Shown here: positions 16,508 through 26,718 of the stretch, piece by piece | How the letters are laid out: the number at the start of each line of letters is the position of its first letter | How positions within the stretch are numbered: the first letter of the stretch is position 1 | Assembly (NCBI GenBank): GCA_028821405.1 | Contig: JAPPGK010000056.1 | Location: forward strand, 62,001-126,000 | DNA: 64,000 bases | Origin: Gammaproteobacteria bacterium | GTDB taxonomy: Bacteria; Pseudomonadota; Gammaproteobacteria; Pseudomonadales; Azotimanducaceae | Direction: 5' to 3' | Program-made: the position numbers and the translations under genes | Notes under the pieces: generated by a model | Databases searched by the model: none | What the model was told of the DNA's origin: nothing | What the model saw: only the letters and a program-made list of their open reading frames with translations

Positions 16508-16861
16508 GTGGTTGGCTGGCTCGTGGCGGATCCCCGCGCCGTGCTACGGGAAATCCCGCCGTTGGGTCTGGAGTGGCCGAATGCCATCTACAACGACGCA
16601 TTCCAGACGTGGTCCGAAACGGACTCCGAGGCCGCCATCGCGTTCCTGAACCAAGTGCCCGCCGCATCGCGGGACGCGGCCGTCATGGGCATCTTCGACC
16701 ATGCCCTTTACTCGGCCAACGACGCAGGATTGGCCGAGCGTATGTACGACCGGCTGGCGGGCGACGAGGCCCGGCAGCGAGCGGCGGCGACCCTCCACTC
16801 GATGTTCCAGGCAATAGATCCGCAACGGGCGGAACGCTATCGCCGGGCGGCGGGAAGTTAG
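16508..16861 (+). pseudogene. Truncated relative of the solenoid repeat protein (C-terminal part only)
   Basis: A 117-codon reading frame that aligns with the last ~115 residues of the 642-residue protein at 17019-18947: WLVADPRAVLREI against WAADDPRAAVRAI, AIAFLNQVPAASRDAAVMGI against ANAFLGQIPTSVRDAAINGM, and ending DPQRAERYRRAA against DPDRAERYRELS. It lacks signal sequence, anchor and the earlier repeats. It opens with GTG 15 bp after the aminotransferase stop, preceded by GGGGGA, so it might still be translated. The simplest reading is a 5'-deleted tandem paralog. Confidence 0.65.
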
Positions 16862-17018
16862 CGGAGGCTGACTGCGGTTCTACCTAGCGGAACCACGCGG
16901 TGTTTGCGAACGGTACGGCGACAAGGCGCGTGCCAAATCGTTGACTGCCACCCGACCGAAGCCTAGTTTCCGCTTCACGAAGGCACCCCTGGTGGCGGAC
17001 TTCGGTTAGGAGAGTGGC

Positions 17019-18947
17019 ATGATCAAGCGGGTCGCGACCCTTGGTGTCGGCGTTCTACTCGGGGCAGGAGGTGTACTAATCGTGCAGCTCTCGTCGGACC
17101 CCGAACCAGCGCCCGCACAAACCGCCATCGCATCGCCGCCGCAACCCGTCGGAGCGCGTGCCGACAACCCGCCGTCGGAACCCGCCTCCCTAGCACAGAT
17201 CCGCGACATTCCCCGGGAGTTCGAGCGAAACGCAGCTCTTTACGATCTGGTGCGTGCCGCAGATGCCCATGGGATCGAGGCGCTACTCGAAGACGCAGCC
17301 GCCCTCAAAATGGGCTGGGCCACGGGCGTCCTCTACAGGCGTTACGTGGAACTTGCACCTCGAGCCGCGCTGGGTCACCTATTGTCGGCGGATGGCAACC
17401 CACACATGGTGACGCATCTACTGCTCTACTGGGCGCGCAACGACCTTGATGCCGTCCTGGCATTCGCCGCCACACTGACCGAACCCCAGCGCACACAAGC
17501 GGGAAAGAGCATTCTCGATGCGTTGCCGGACCTAGACGACGCGCGTCAAGACGAAATCGCCAGGCGCTTCGCGGTCGAGTCCCATCTCTTGCAGATGCGG
17601 GCGAGGGCCGAAGCGGGGACGAATCCGGAAGCCGCCTGGCAGAAGGCATTGGCGATCGAACCAGGCCAATCACGGGACCGCATCCTCCGGAACATTGCCT
17701 ACAGGTGGGTCGGCCAAGACCCCGCAGCGGCACTTTCGGCATTGGACTCCCTTGCCGACGTTGGTAATCGGGAAAGTTGGCGAAGTCGGCTATTGCAACG
17801 GTGGGCCGAGACCGACCACAAAGCCGCACTTCAGTGGGCGGTGTCGCGACCCCCTTCCGCGACACGTGCCTCCCTGATCGCCCAGGTCGCTGCCATCGCC
17901 GCCAAGGCCTCGCCGCTCGAAATGCTCGAATTCGCAGAGACGCTTGTGCCGACGGAAAGGCGCACCGTTGCCAGCAGCGTGCTTGGGGTCTGGGCGGAAT
18001 CCGACCCGAGGGCGGCCCTCTCGGCGCTCGCGGACATGGCTGATCGGAGACTCACACAAGAGGCGCAGTACTCGTTGGTCGACACCTGGGCGCAATCCGA
18101 CCCGCAGGCGGCGTTCGAGTGGGCGCGGACCCGGCCCGCCTCGAACCACCGCACGCAAGCGCTCACGATAGCCTTGAACAACGTCGCGCAGTCCGATGCG
18201 GGGGAGGCGCTGGCGCTTGCCGAGGATCTCGACGCGGTTGCGCGTTCGGACGTCATCGATAGCGTTCTGCGCCAGTGGGGACGCGACGACCCCCGCGCGG
18301 CGGCCGCATGGTTGGACCGCGCGCCGCAAAAGTCGCATGGCGCTGTCGCCGCCGTCGCCATCGAATATGCCCGGCTCGATGCCGGGGAAGCATTCGACTG
18401 GCTCATGGCACAGTCGGTTGAAGCACAGCGCCAGTCGGCCTCATTCGTCGTGTCACGCCTCGCCGATGTGTCACCGGACGCGGCGCTAGAGCAGATCGAC
18501 CGCATAGACGACCTCGATACCGCGACGATTGCCGGATCCCGGGTGATCTCCGGATGGGCAGCGGACGATCCGCGCGCAGCCGTTCGGGCCATCGCCCGAA
18601 TGAGAGACGACTCGCGTCCGGCTCTGTACCGAAGCGCCTTCGCCGCCTGGTCCCGTTACGACGCCGAGGGGGCAAACGCATTCCTTGGCCAGATACCCAC
18701 GTCCGTACGCGATGCAGCGATCAACGGCATGCTCCAAGAAACCCTCTTCGCCGGGAATGTCCGATCTGCCGAGAGACTGTTCAATCGCATCGTCGACGAG
18801 GAGATGCGCCGCCACGCCGCCACGACGATGTATCTGCACTTCAGCCGGACGGACCCGGATCGAGCCGAGCGCTACCGCGAATTGTCGAGTATGACCATGG
18901 ACGAAGACGGCTCGATCACCATCAGCCTTCCGGGCCCGGGCTTCTGA
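17019..18947 (+). CDS. Membrane-anchored periplasmic alpha-solenoid repeat protein
   Basis: A 642-residue protein with an N-terminal signal anchor (VATLGVGVLLGAGGVLIV) and a Pro/Ala-rich linker, then a chain of roughly 33-37-residue helical repeats. The signature W-x-x-x-D-x-x-A-A recurs many times: WAETDHKAALQWA, WAESDPRAALSAL, WAQSDPQAAFEWA, WGRDDPRAAAAWL, WAADDPRAAVRAI. This is an alpha-solenoid of TPR/HEAT-like design, probably a protein-binding scaffold in the periplasm. I know no assigned function. It stands alone after a 157-bp gap and converges with the degraded genes beyond. A truncated relative sits just upstream. Confidence 0.7.
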   Translation: MIKRVATLGVGVLLGAGGVLIVQLSSDPEPAPAQTAIASPPQPVGARADNPPSEPASLAQIRDIPREFERNAALYDLVRAADAHGIEALLEDAAALKMGWATGVLYRRYVELAPRAALGHLLSADGNPHMVTHLLLYWARNDLDAVLAFAATLTEPQRTQAGKSILDALPDLDDARQDEIARRFAVESHLLQMRARAEAGTNPEAAWQKALAIEPGQSRDRILRNIAYRWVGQDPAAALSALDSLADVGNRESWRSRLLQRWAETDHKAALQWAVSRPPSATRASLIAQVAAIAAKASPLEMLEFAETLVPTERRTVASSVLGVWAESDPRAALSALADMADRRLTQEAQYSLVDTWAQSDPQAAFEWARTRPASNHRTQALTIALNNVAQSDAGEALALAEDLDAVARSDVIDSVLRQWGRDDPRAAAAWLDRAPQKSHGAVAAVAIEYARLDAGEAFDWLMAQSVEAQRQSASFVVSRLADVSPDAALEQIDRIDDLDTATIAGSRVISGWAADDPRAAVRAIARMRDDSRPALYRSAFAAWSRYDAEGANAFLGQIPTSVRDAAINGMLQETLFAGNVRSAERLFNRIVDEEMRRHAATTMYLHFSRTDPDRAERYRELSSMTMDEDGSITISLPGPGF

Positions 18948-18976
18948 CTTCCAGAACGGGTCGGCGATGCTAGGCC

Positions 18977-19005
18977 GGTCGCGGCGCGCCGCAAGCGGCG
19001 CGACC
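18977..19005. repeat. GC-rich hairpin downstream of the solenoid gene
   Basis: GGTCG and CGACC flank a core GCGCCGC-AA-GCGGCGC, giving a long, slightly bulged stem 30 bp after the stop of the solenoid gene and 40 bp before the 3' end of the converging FG-GAP remnant. No T-tract follows on either strand. It may limit read-through between converging transcripts; this is inference. Confidence 0.4.
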
Positions 19006-19045
19006 CGACACGTAGCGAAGCGAAGCGCCGGGGACGGCTTTGGCG

Positions 19046-20394
19046 CTACGGGTGACGGATCGCCACCTTGTTGTCCACGGAGAGTCCTTCGACGCGCGAG
19101 GCGTGGCCACCCGGGCCTGGCCAGACCACATCCACCGCCGTGATCTGATCGTCCTTGCCGAGGCCGTACCCGGTTCCCCAATGCGCGAAGAAGAGGTCCA
19201 GGTCGCCATCGAGGTCGTAGTCCCCGGCCGCCATCGAGAAAGTCGCGCGCTCGTTGTCGATGTTCGTCGCATCGCCGCCCGGGACGAATCTGCCGTTCCC
19301 GTCGTTCATGAAGACCTCGACACCGTTTCGATGGTGACCCGGGCACCGACGGCATCGCGGTTTCCCGCCAACCCCACCAGATCGATCGCCAGGTAGTGGT
19401 TGTCGTTGTCCGTGACGTTTTCATACAGGGTCGGGGCCTTGCCGCTGGTTGCCACAAGGATGTCGACCCTGCCGTCGTCGTTGTAGTCCGCGCACACCGT
19501 CCGGCGGCCTTGGCCGTCGTGGGTGACGCCGGACGAGAACGCGCGTTCCGAGAAACTGCCGTCGCCATTGGACATGAACAGGCGCGACGGATCGTATTCG
19601 TAGCGTTCGTCGACGCCGGGATACCCGTTCGTATGGAAAAGATCCAGGTGGCCGTCGTTGTCGAAGTCGGCGAAGCAGCTTCCCCAGCCCCAGTCGCCGT
19701 TGCGCACGTTGGCCTCGTCGGTGGCGTCCTCGAAGTTCCCGAGGCCGTCCATGTTCCGGTAGAGGCGATTTCCGGTGTCGGACCCGACGTCGTTGTCGTC
19801 GCGTTCAAGGGTGTGAATGCTCGACACGAACCAATCGAGGTCGCCGTCGCGGTCGTAGTCGGCCACGGTGCCGCCCATGCCGTTCTTGTCGTCGATCACG
19901 TCGGTCGTCGCATCGACGAACCGGATTCCCGCCTCGTTGCGAAGGACCTGGCTGGTCTCGGCGTCGCTCGCGAGCAGCATGTCCGGATAGCCATCATCGT
20001 CGATGTCGGCGAAGGTCGGGGTAAAACGAAAACTCCCCGAAGGATTCCGGAATCTCCTCGAACGGCTCGGCGCGGATGGCCACGCTGTCGCTGATATCCA
20101 CGAAGACACCTTGGCCGTTGTTCTGCCAAAGGTACTCGGTGAGCACGTCACCCACACTGGCGACGCCGTCCCAATGCGAGAAAAAGAGGTCGAGATCCCC
20201 GTCGAGGTCGACGTCGGCGGCCGCCATGGAGAACGTGGATCGGTGGTGGCGGATGTGCGATTGCGCCGTGGCCTCCACGAAACGACCGCCGCCCTCGCTG
20301 CGGAAGATCTCAATCGTGCGTTGCTGAACCGAAACGAAGTCCTTGTACCCGTCCGCATCGAGATCCACGAAGTACCCGGCCCGTTCGATCTCCT
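19046..20394 (-). pseudogene. Decayed FG-GAP/VCBS repeat protein with UnbV/ASPIC C-terminus
   Basis: Three successive reading frames on the minus strand keep FG-GAP calcium-binding repeats: VDLDGDLDLFFSHWDG (first frame), ADIDDDGYPDML, ADYDRDGDLDWFV and ADFDNDGHLDLF (second), DYDLDGDLDLFFAHWG (third). The third ends in an UnbV-like tail, VDVVWPGPGG to VDNKVAIRHP. One extra G in the run at 20013-20022 shifts frame 1 to 2. Near 19325 the start of an UnbV domain (VGARVTIETV) is joined to an internal repeat of a second gene copy. No start codon or signal peptide remains, because the 5' side is fused to a TonB receptor remnant at about 20395. Intact relatives are secreted CRTAC1-like proteins. Confidence 0.8.
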
Positions 20395-21515
20395 TTTGTT
20401 GACAGCTGCAGACTGTCCTCGAGGTAGCGCCCCTTGACCCCGACCTCGTAGTTGATCAACTCCTCGCCGTCGTATTGATATGGGCCATCCCCGGCGGCAC
20501 CGAAGCCGGCGGAGCCACCAGCCCGGAAGCCGGTGGCGACGCGACCGTAGATCATCACCCGATCGGTCGGTCGGTATTCGGCCCCGACGTTCCATGTGGT
20601 CTTGCCCCACTTGAGGTCGCCGCGTGGGGGAAAGATGCTCGAATCGCGGATCGCCAACCTGACGAGGGCGAAGCCGTTCTCGCAGAGGTCCAAGCCGTTT
20701 CTGCTGACGCCGGAATCGCAACCGACGTGTTCTGGAACAGCCAATCACCGGTGCTCGATGAGAAGCTCCGGGGTCGCCACACGTACGGTTCGTCGTTGGT
20801 CAGCGTGTTGGCGCCGAACGTGAAATTCAGCGGCCCGTCGAAGTTCGACACCAAGGTGATCTCGTGGCTGGTCTGTTCCGAGCTGAAGATGTAGTTGACC
20901 TGACTGTCGGTGAACAGGCCGACGCCGCCGCCGTCGAGGGCGCAGATCCGGTCGGTGGCACCTTCACGCAACATCCCCGACAGTACGCCCGGGTGATTGA
21001 AGGGACAGACACCGCCGCCGACTCGGTCGCGCTGGTCGCCGTCGTTCGTATTGCTGTTGATGACGTCGTGCCAGCCGAACTTGTAGTTCAGCGACAGGCT
21101 GTCGGTGAGCGAGAAGACGACGTCGAGCGCGAAGTTCTCGGCCGTGCTGTCCCTCGCGATGGGGGCATTGAACGCCACCTCCCAACGCAGCTCGTCCGGA
21201 TCGCAGATGATGTTCATCGGATCCCGGGTACCGTCCTGGTTGATGTTCGAGCAACCCGCGACCGCCGGGGCCGGCTGCACGCCGAAATACGGATTGCGCT
21301 GGCAGACCTCCTCGCCGGTGATGGGGTGGGCGGCGCACAACGGCTCGCCGTTGGGACCTAGGATGAACTCGTCCAGCGTGTTCTCCGGGCCAAGCGGTAT
21401 GGACGCGTTCGGCGTCCCTGTATCCCACATGTGCTGGTATTTCACGTTGACGTCCCAGCGGTCGTTCTTCCAGCGCAACTGCGGCGCCACGATCAACTCG
21501 TCCGGCAGGGTTCTG
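20395..21515 (-). pseudogene. Decayed TonB-dependent receptor, paralog of the intact receptor next door
   Basis: Minus-strand frames match the middle of the receptor at 21882-24806: LRWKNDRWDVNVKY, CSNINQDGTRDPMNIICDPD, YKFGWHDVINSNTNDGDQ and VNYIFSSEQTSHE. The signal peptide, plug and first strands are missing (homology begins near 21515). After WLFQNTS a deletion and frame change lead to KTTWNVGAEYRPTDRVMIYG, and homology stops at KGRYLEDSLQLS, where FG-GAP sequence begins. So it has lost both ends and part of the middle. It lies head to head with its intact paralog and was probably an inverted duplicate. Confidence 0.85.
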
Positions 21516-21881
21516 CATGTGACCAGCGCTCCTCACTCAACCGCGACCGCACCTCCGACACCACGAATCATGCGTTTCGCGGCATGTCCCGGTCGCCATG
21601 GGACGCTGCCATGTCGAATCTGCGCCTCGTCATTCTGGGTGAACTCTCAACGCCGTCGTAGCGGGTAATCTTGACTGGCATCGTCGGTTGTTGTAAGCCG
21701 TAGACAGTCCATGCAACCCGTCCAACTGGTGGCCCTGCCCTGCGAAGGATCGCCGGCCGTGGCAGGGGAGCGAGGGAGGCGTCATGCCGGCATGGGCAGC
21801 CGGTTGTGCGCCGAACTGTGTGAAGTTGCCGTTCCGTGGGACGGGAAGCGGGCATTGGGGAACGCTCAAACGGAGAAAACC

Positions 21882-24806
21882 ATGAAGAGAAAGCAAGTTC
21901 TTGCGTCGACTGCGTTGGCGGGTTTGGCACTGGCCCTAGTCGGCTTGCCAGCCTACTCGCAGGACGAGACCGAATCCGACGCCGAGGAAGAAGGCGGCGG
22001 CTACATCGAAGAGGTCGTGGTCACGGGCGAACGGGGGGAGACCAACGTGCTCGACCGGGCCATGACGGTCACCGGCTTCAACGTGGAGTTGATCCAGAAG
22101 CTGGGCATGCAGAATGCCGATGACCTGGAGGTGCTCGTCCCGGGTCTTCAGAAGGGCAACCGGAGCCAGGGCGCCGGCAAGAACGAGGACGGTCACTACG
22201 ACATGCGCGGTGTCGGCAACGACCGGGCCGTCAACTTCTTCCAGGATACCTCCGTCGCCTTCTACGTCGACGGCGTATACACGGACCAGAGCTATTCGAC
22301 CGACAGCATGTTCGACATGGAGCGGGTTGAGGTGGCGCGAGGGCCGCAGGGCACGACCGGTGGCAAGGCGGCGATCGCCGGCGCCATCAGTCTGTGGTCG
22401 CGCAAGCCCACGGACGAATGGGACATGCGCATGAGCGCGGAGGTCACCGACATCTCGACGCAGCGCCTGCAGGTCGCCTTCGGTGGGCCGATCGCGGATT
22501 CCGGGTTCAGCTATCGCCTCGGATTCGAGACCTATACCGGTGACGGGATGATCGAGAACGTCTATGACGGCGCCGAAGCCCGCGACGCCGGCGAGTACGA
22601 TCGGCTGCTCCTCACACCGCGTCTGCGCTGGAAGAACGACCGCTGGGACATTACCGCCCGCTATTCCAAGCAGACGGACAAGGGCACGCCCTGGGCATCA
22701 TTGCCATTGGGCGCCCGGGACACGGTCAACGAGTTCCTCCTGGATCGCAACGGCAACCCCGCCCTGTGGACGGACCGGCTCACCGGGGAGCAGATACCGC
22801 AGACGAATCCATTCTACGGTGCCGACGCCGCGCCATCGGTCGCCAACTGTTCCAACATCAACAACGATGGAACACGGGACGAGTTCGGCATCATCTGCGA
22901 CCCCGACGAGTTGCAATGGAAGGTGGCGTTCAACGCACCGATCAGGCAGGACAGCTTCGCGGAAAACGCCTCGTTGGAGGCGATATTCGCCCTAACCGAC
23001 AACCTCGATGTGACCTACAAGTTCGGCTATCACGATGTCGTCAACGACAACCTGAACGACGGCGACCAGCTACCCCGCGAGGGCGGCGGGGTTTGCCCGC
23101 CCAATCACCCGAAGGTGTTGGGCGGCATGCTGCAGGCAGGCCAGACCAGCCGATACTGCGCCTTAGATGGTGGCGGCAACGGCTCGTTCAACGACCAACG
23201 AGTCAACTACATCTTCACATCCGAGCAGACGAGCCATGAAGTCACGCTGACCTCGCACTATGAAGGCCCGTTCAATTTCACGGTGGGTGTCACCACCATG
23301 GAAGGCGACGAGCCGAACAACTACAGAGCCCTGCATTTCAGTTCGGGCACCCGGGGCGTGCCCACCAATGACTGGCTGTATACGGATAGCTCGGCTGCCT
23401 GCCAGGCGGTGATCGAGTCCCTGTATGGGCCGGGGGGCAGCTTGAGCGGCGGTCAGAACTGGCTGTTTCGCGATGTCTATACCAGCGCCGAAGGGAAAGC
23501 TCGCGCTGCGCAACACCGAACCGTGTTCGCCTGTCCGGGCGACCCGGGACTCGTGAACTATTCGCTCTCCGGTGCCGGGAACTTCCATGCGAATCTGAAC
23601 GGCCAACGGAATGCATTCTGGGGATCGATGGAAAGGGAGTCCATCGGGGTCTATTTCAACGGCGAATACATGCTGAACGAGACCTGGACGTTGTTCGGCG
23701 GTGTACGCCACGACAACGACGATAAGGGAATCACCCAGCAGGCCAACGGCACCGCCTTCGGTCTTTCAGGTGTGGATTTCTCGCCCTGCAACCACACCTC
23801 CACCTGCGAAGATGCGATCGCGTTCGTCCAAGTCAGTGTGCGCGACGCCGAGATCTTTCCCGGCAAAGCCAAAGAGTCGTGGAGCGACACGACGTGGAAC
23901 GTCGGTGCCCAGTATCGTCCCAATGACGATGTCATGATCTACGCACGCCTCTCCACCGGCTATCGTCCCGGTGGGAACAAGGGGAGCTGGAGCCTGACTC
24001 AACCGCCCTACTTCTTCGAGTCCGAGCAGGTGACCAACTACGAAATCGGCGCGAAGGGGCTTTACTTCGACAGATCGGTTCAGTTGTCCTCGACGGTCTT
24101 CTACCAGGACTTCGACAGTTACTGGGTGGTCGCCGGCCGCTTCAAGACCGACGCGGAAATCGAGGCTGATCCGCTTGGCGGCGTGACCACGCGATCGACC
24201 AACGCCATCGAAGGTACGACGATCGCCGGCGTCGAACTCGAAGGCGCATGGCGGATGACCGATCGCTTCTCCCTGCGCGGGTTCTACAACTACCTGGATA
24301 CCAACATCGGCCCCTACCTCTCGATCTACCCCTTCGGGCTCCCCGGCATACAACCCGGGTGGCAGTTCTACGAGTACACGGACGTCAATGGCGAAACCCA
24401 GGTTCACACCTACTGGGGAACGGGTATCGAGATCGAGTTCGACGGCAAGCAATTGCCGAACTCGCCCAAGCACAAGACCTCGTTGACGCTCGCCTACGAC
24501 GTACCGATCGCCGCCGACTGGGGCAGCCTGGAACTGCTGACGATCATGAACTACCGCAGCAAGAAGTACGTGGAACACGGCAACGTCGAGGCGTACGCAG
24601 TGTCCGAGTACACCCGTTGGGACCTGAGGGCCAGATGGCAGTCACCCGATTCCTCGTTGAGGGTTACTGGCTATGTGCAGAATGCGCTTGACCAAGCGGC
24701 GCTGCACATGTGGTCGCCCCGGGAAGGCATCGCCAGCCCCTTCGGGACCATTGTCGAACCGCGAGAATTCGGCATCCAGATCAGCTGGCAAAACAAGAAC
24801 GACTAG
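21882..24806 (+). CDS. TonB-dependent outer-membrane receptor
   Basis: A 974-residue receptor with signal peptide (MKRKQVLASTALAGLALALVG), an acidic linker, a TonB box-like IEEVVVTGER, a plug domain (LEVLVPGLQKGN to GRPQ-like ARGPQGTTGGKAAIAGAIS) and a 22-strand barrel ending in EFGIQISWQNK. Start fixed by GGAG six bases before ATG 21882. The barrel is cysteine-containing in its extracellular loops (CSNINNDGTRD, CDPDEL). Family role: TonB-driven uptake of siderophores, glycans or other large ligands; the ligand here is unknown. A strong terminator follows 24 bp after the stop. A decayed inverted paralog sits upstream at 20395-21515. Confidence 0.9.
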   Translation: MKRKQVLASTALAGLALALVGLPAYSQDETESDAEEEGGGYIEEVVVTGERGETNVLDRAMTVTGFNVELIQKLGMQNADDLEVLVPGLQKGNRSQGAGKNEDGHYDMRGVGNDRAVNFFQDTSVAFYVDGVYTDQSYSTDSMFDMERVEVARGPQGTTGGKAAIAGAISLWSRKPTDEWDMRMSAEVTDISTQRLQVAFGGPIADSGFSYRLGFETYTGDGMIENVYDGAEARDAGEYDRLLLTPRLRWKNDRWDITARYSKQTDKGTPWASLPLGARDTVNEFLLDRNGNPALWTDRLTGEQIPQTNPFYGADAAPSVANCSNINNDGTRDEFGIICDPDELQWKVAFNAPIRQDSFAENASLEAIFALTDNLDVTYKFGYHDVVNDNLNDGDQLPREGGGVCPPNHPKVLGGMLQAGQTSRYCALDGGGNGSFNDQRVNYIFTSEQTSHEVTLTSHYEGPFNFTVGVTTMEGDEPNNYRALHFSSGTRGVPTNDWLYTDSSAACQAVIESLYGPGGSLSGGQNWLFRDVYTSAEGKARAAQHRTVFACPGDPGLVNYSLSGAGNFHANLNGQRNAFWGSMERESIGVYFNGEYMLNETWTLFGGVRHDNDDKGITQQANGTAFGLSGVDFSPCNHTSTCEDAIAFVQVSVRDAEIFPGKAKESWSDTTWNVGAQYRPNDDVMIYARLSTGYRPGGNKGSWSLTQPPYFFESEQVTNYEIGAKGLYFDRSVQLSSTVFYQDFDSYWVVAGRFKTDAEIEADPLGGVTTRSTNAIEGTTIAGVELEGAWRMTDRFSLRGFYNYLDTNIGPYLSIYPFGLPGIQPGWQFYEYTDVNGETQVHTYWGTGIEIEFDGKQLPNSPKHKTSLTLAYDVPIAADWGSLELLTIMNYRSKKYVEHGNVEAYAVSEYTRWDLRARWQSPDSSLRVTGYVQNALDQAALHMWSPREGIASPFGTIVEPREFGIQISWQNKND

Positions 24807-24830
24807 ATCGCTTAAACGCGAACTCAACAG

Positions 24831-24866
24831 CGCACCGCGGGCTTAAGGCCCCCGGTGCGTTTTTTT
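24831..24866 (+). terminator. Rho-independent terminator after the TonB receptor
   Basis: A 12-bp stem with one mismatch (arms 24831-24842 and 24848-24859, closed by a five-base loop TTAAG) is followed by seven T residues at 24860-24866. It is the clearest intrinsic terminator in the window and isolates the receptor from the DUF3604 gene, which starts 41 bp further on. Confidence 0.9.
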
Positions 24867-24906
24867 GCTGTAGGCTCGTTTCTTGGCGCTGCACTTAAGG
24901 CGAACG

Positions 24907-26718
24907 ATGCGTTCCTTCCTTGCTCTAGTCTTGGCACTCCTCGCTGGCACCACTGCTGCGGAGCCTTACTCTGGGCCGGTAAAGCATGACTACCCCGACC
25001 AGGTCTACTGGGGCGATACCCACCTGCACACCCAGGTGTCGGCCGACGCCTTCTCAATGGGCGCTTTGGTTACGCCCGACGAGGCCTACCGGTTCGCCAA
25101 GGGGGAGACCATTCGCGCCACGGGCGGCGACGAGGTGCGGCTGCGTCGCCCCCTCGATTTCCTCATGGTGTCCGACCACGCCGAGAACATGGGGGTTCTG
25201 CCAAGGTTGGCGGCTGGCGACCCGGGATTCCTTGAATCGGCGGACGGTCGGAGGATGTTCGAGGTGCTGGCCAGCACACCGGCGCTTGCCGATGTCCTCA
25301 AGTCGAAGAGCCTTCAAGAGTTCAAAGTCGGCGACACTGCGCTGATGAACGCCAAGGGCGCGAAGGGCGGCGACTTCGGCGTCGACGAGGACTTCATACG
25401 ACACGTCTGGGCGAGCGTTGTCGCCATCGCCGAGAAGCACAACGATCCCGGCCGGTTCACGACCTTCGTCGGGTACGAATACAGCAGCGGCTCGCCCATG
25501 CTGCACCGCAACGTGATGTTCGCCGGCGGACCCGCACATACCTTGCAGGCCAGACCCTTCTCCTCCTGGGACAGTCGCAACCCGGAGGACCTCTGGGCCT
25601 ACCTCGAGAACTACCGGAAGAGAACCGGCGGCGATGTCATCTCCATTCCCCACAACAGCAACTTGAGCCGCGGCAACATGTTCAGCACCGTCACCTACGA
25701 GGGCGAGCCGCTAAGCCGCGAGTACGCCAGGGTCCGGTCATCCATCGAACCCATCATCGAAGTGACGCAAATCAAGGGCGACAGCGAGACGCTCCCGTCC
25801 ATTTCGCCCGACGACGAGTTCGCCGAGCACGAGACCTGGGGCAATCTGGCCAAGCTGCCGTCGAAGGCCGAGGCAAGGCAGTCCTACGCCCGCAGCGCCC
25901 TGCAGACCGGTCTCGCCCTTGGCGCCGAACTCGGGGTGAATCCCTACAAGTTCGGGATGATCGGCGCCACCGACTCCCACACGGGTCTCGCCACCGCCGA
26001 CGAGGACAACTTCTGGGGCAAGATGGGTGGCAATCAACCGAGCCCCTATCGCGCCCGTACCCAGGCGCAGTATTCCTCCTCCGGCTACGCCGCCGTCTGG
26101 GCGACGGAGAACACCCGCGAGGCCATCTTTGCCGCAATGAAGCGACGCGAGGTCTACGCGACGACGGGACCTCGCATCTCGTTGCGGTTTTTCGGCGGGT
26201 GGGGCTACACCGACGAGGATGCCGTGAGCCCGAACCTAGCCGAGATCGGGTACCGCAAGGGCATCCCCATGGGCGGCGATCTGGCCCACCAGACGGGAGA
26301 TGAGGCACCGAGCTTCCTGGTGAGTGCCGTCAAGGATCCGGACGGGGCGAATCTCGATCGCGTGCAGGTCATAAAGGGTTGGCGCGACACGACGGGTGCC
26401 CTGCACGAGATGGTCTACGATGTCGCCTGGTCGGGTGACCGAGTGATCGGCGAGGACGGCAAACTTCCCGCCGTCGGTTCGACGGTTAACCTTGAGACGG
26501 CAAACTACGTCAACTCCATTGGCAACGCTTCGCTGGCGACGACATGGACGGATCCGGCTTTCAATCCTCACGAAGCCGCGTTCTACTACGTCCGGGTGAT
26601 TCAGATCCCCACGCCGCGGTGGACCACATATGACGCGAAGTTCTACAACCTTGGAGACAGCCCACGGGAAGTCATCCAGGAACGCGCCTACTCCTCGCCG
26701 ATCTGGTACACCCCGTAG
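24907..26718 (+). CDS. DUF3604 protein, secreted PHP-like putative hydrolase
   Basis: A 603-residue protein with a signal peptide (MRSFLALVLALLAGTTAAEP) followed by the DUF3604 domain. Conserved metal-ligand-like text includes WGDTHLHTQVS near the N-terminus, FLMVSDHAENMG, ISIPHNSNLSRG and GATDSHTGLAT, consistent with a PHP/amidohydrolase-like metal site. The exact reaction of the family is not established. The C-terminal 150 residues are present a second time, decayed, at 33818-34308. The solute-binding protein gene follows immediately; its open frame overlaps this one by up to 89 bp. Confidence 0.85.
   Translation: MRSFLALVLALLAGTTAAEPYSGPVKHDYPDQVYWGDTHLHTQVSADAFSMGALVTPDEAYRFAKGETIRATGGDEVRLRRPLDFLMVSDHAENMGVLPRLAAGDPGFLESADGRRMFEVLASTPALADVLKSKSLQEFKVGDTALMNAKGAKGGDFGVDEDFIRHVWASVVAIAEKHNDPGRFTTFVGYEYSSGSPMLHRNVMFAGGPAHTLQARPFSSWDSRNPEDLWAYLENYRKRTGGDVISIPHNSNLSRGNMFSTVTYEGEPLSREYARVRSSIEPIIEVTQIKGDSETLPSISPDDEFAEHETWGNLAKLPSKAEARQSYARSALQTGLALGAELGVNPYKFGMIGATDSHTGLATADEDNFWGKMGGNQPSPYRARTQAQYSSSGYAAVWATENTREAIFAAMKRREVYATTGPRISLRFFGGWGYTDEDAVSPNLAEIGYRKGIPMGGDLAHQTGDEAPSFLVSAVKDPDGANLDRVQVIKGWRDTTGALHEMVYDVAWSGDRVIGEDGKLPAVGSTVNLETANYVNSIGNASLATTWTDPAFNPHEAAFYYVRVIQIPTPRWTTYDAKFYNLGDSPREVIQERAYSSPIWYTP

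Noticed and set aside
18486-19808. Long minus-strand frame extending past the FG-GAP remnant into the solenoid gene
   Set aside because: It is an antisense reading of the well-supported plus-strand solenoid gene; GC-rich codon bias keeps such frames open.
19396-20437. Long open frames on the plus strand through the FG-GAP region
   Set aside because: They are complements of the decayed FG-GAP frames; the minus strand carries the recognisable repeats, and the plus-strand frames show no motif or signal peptide.
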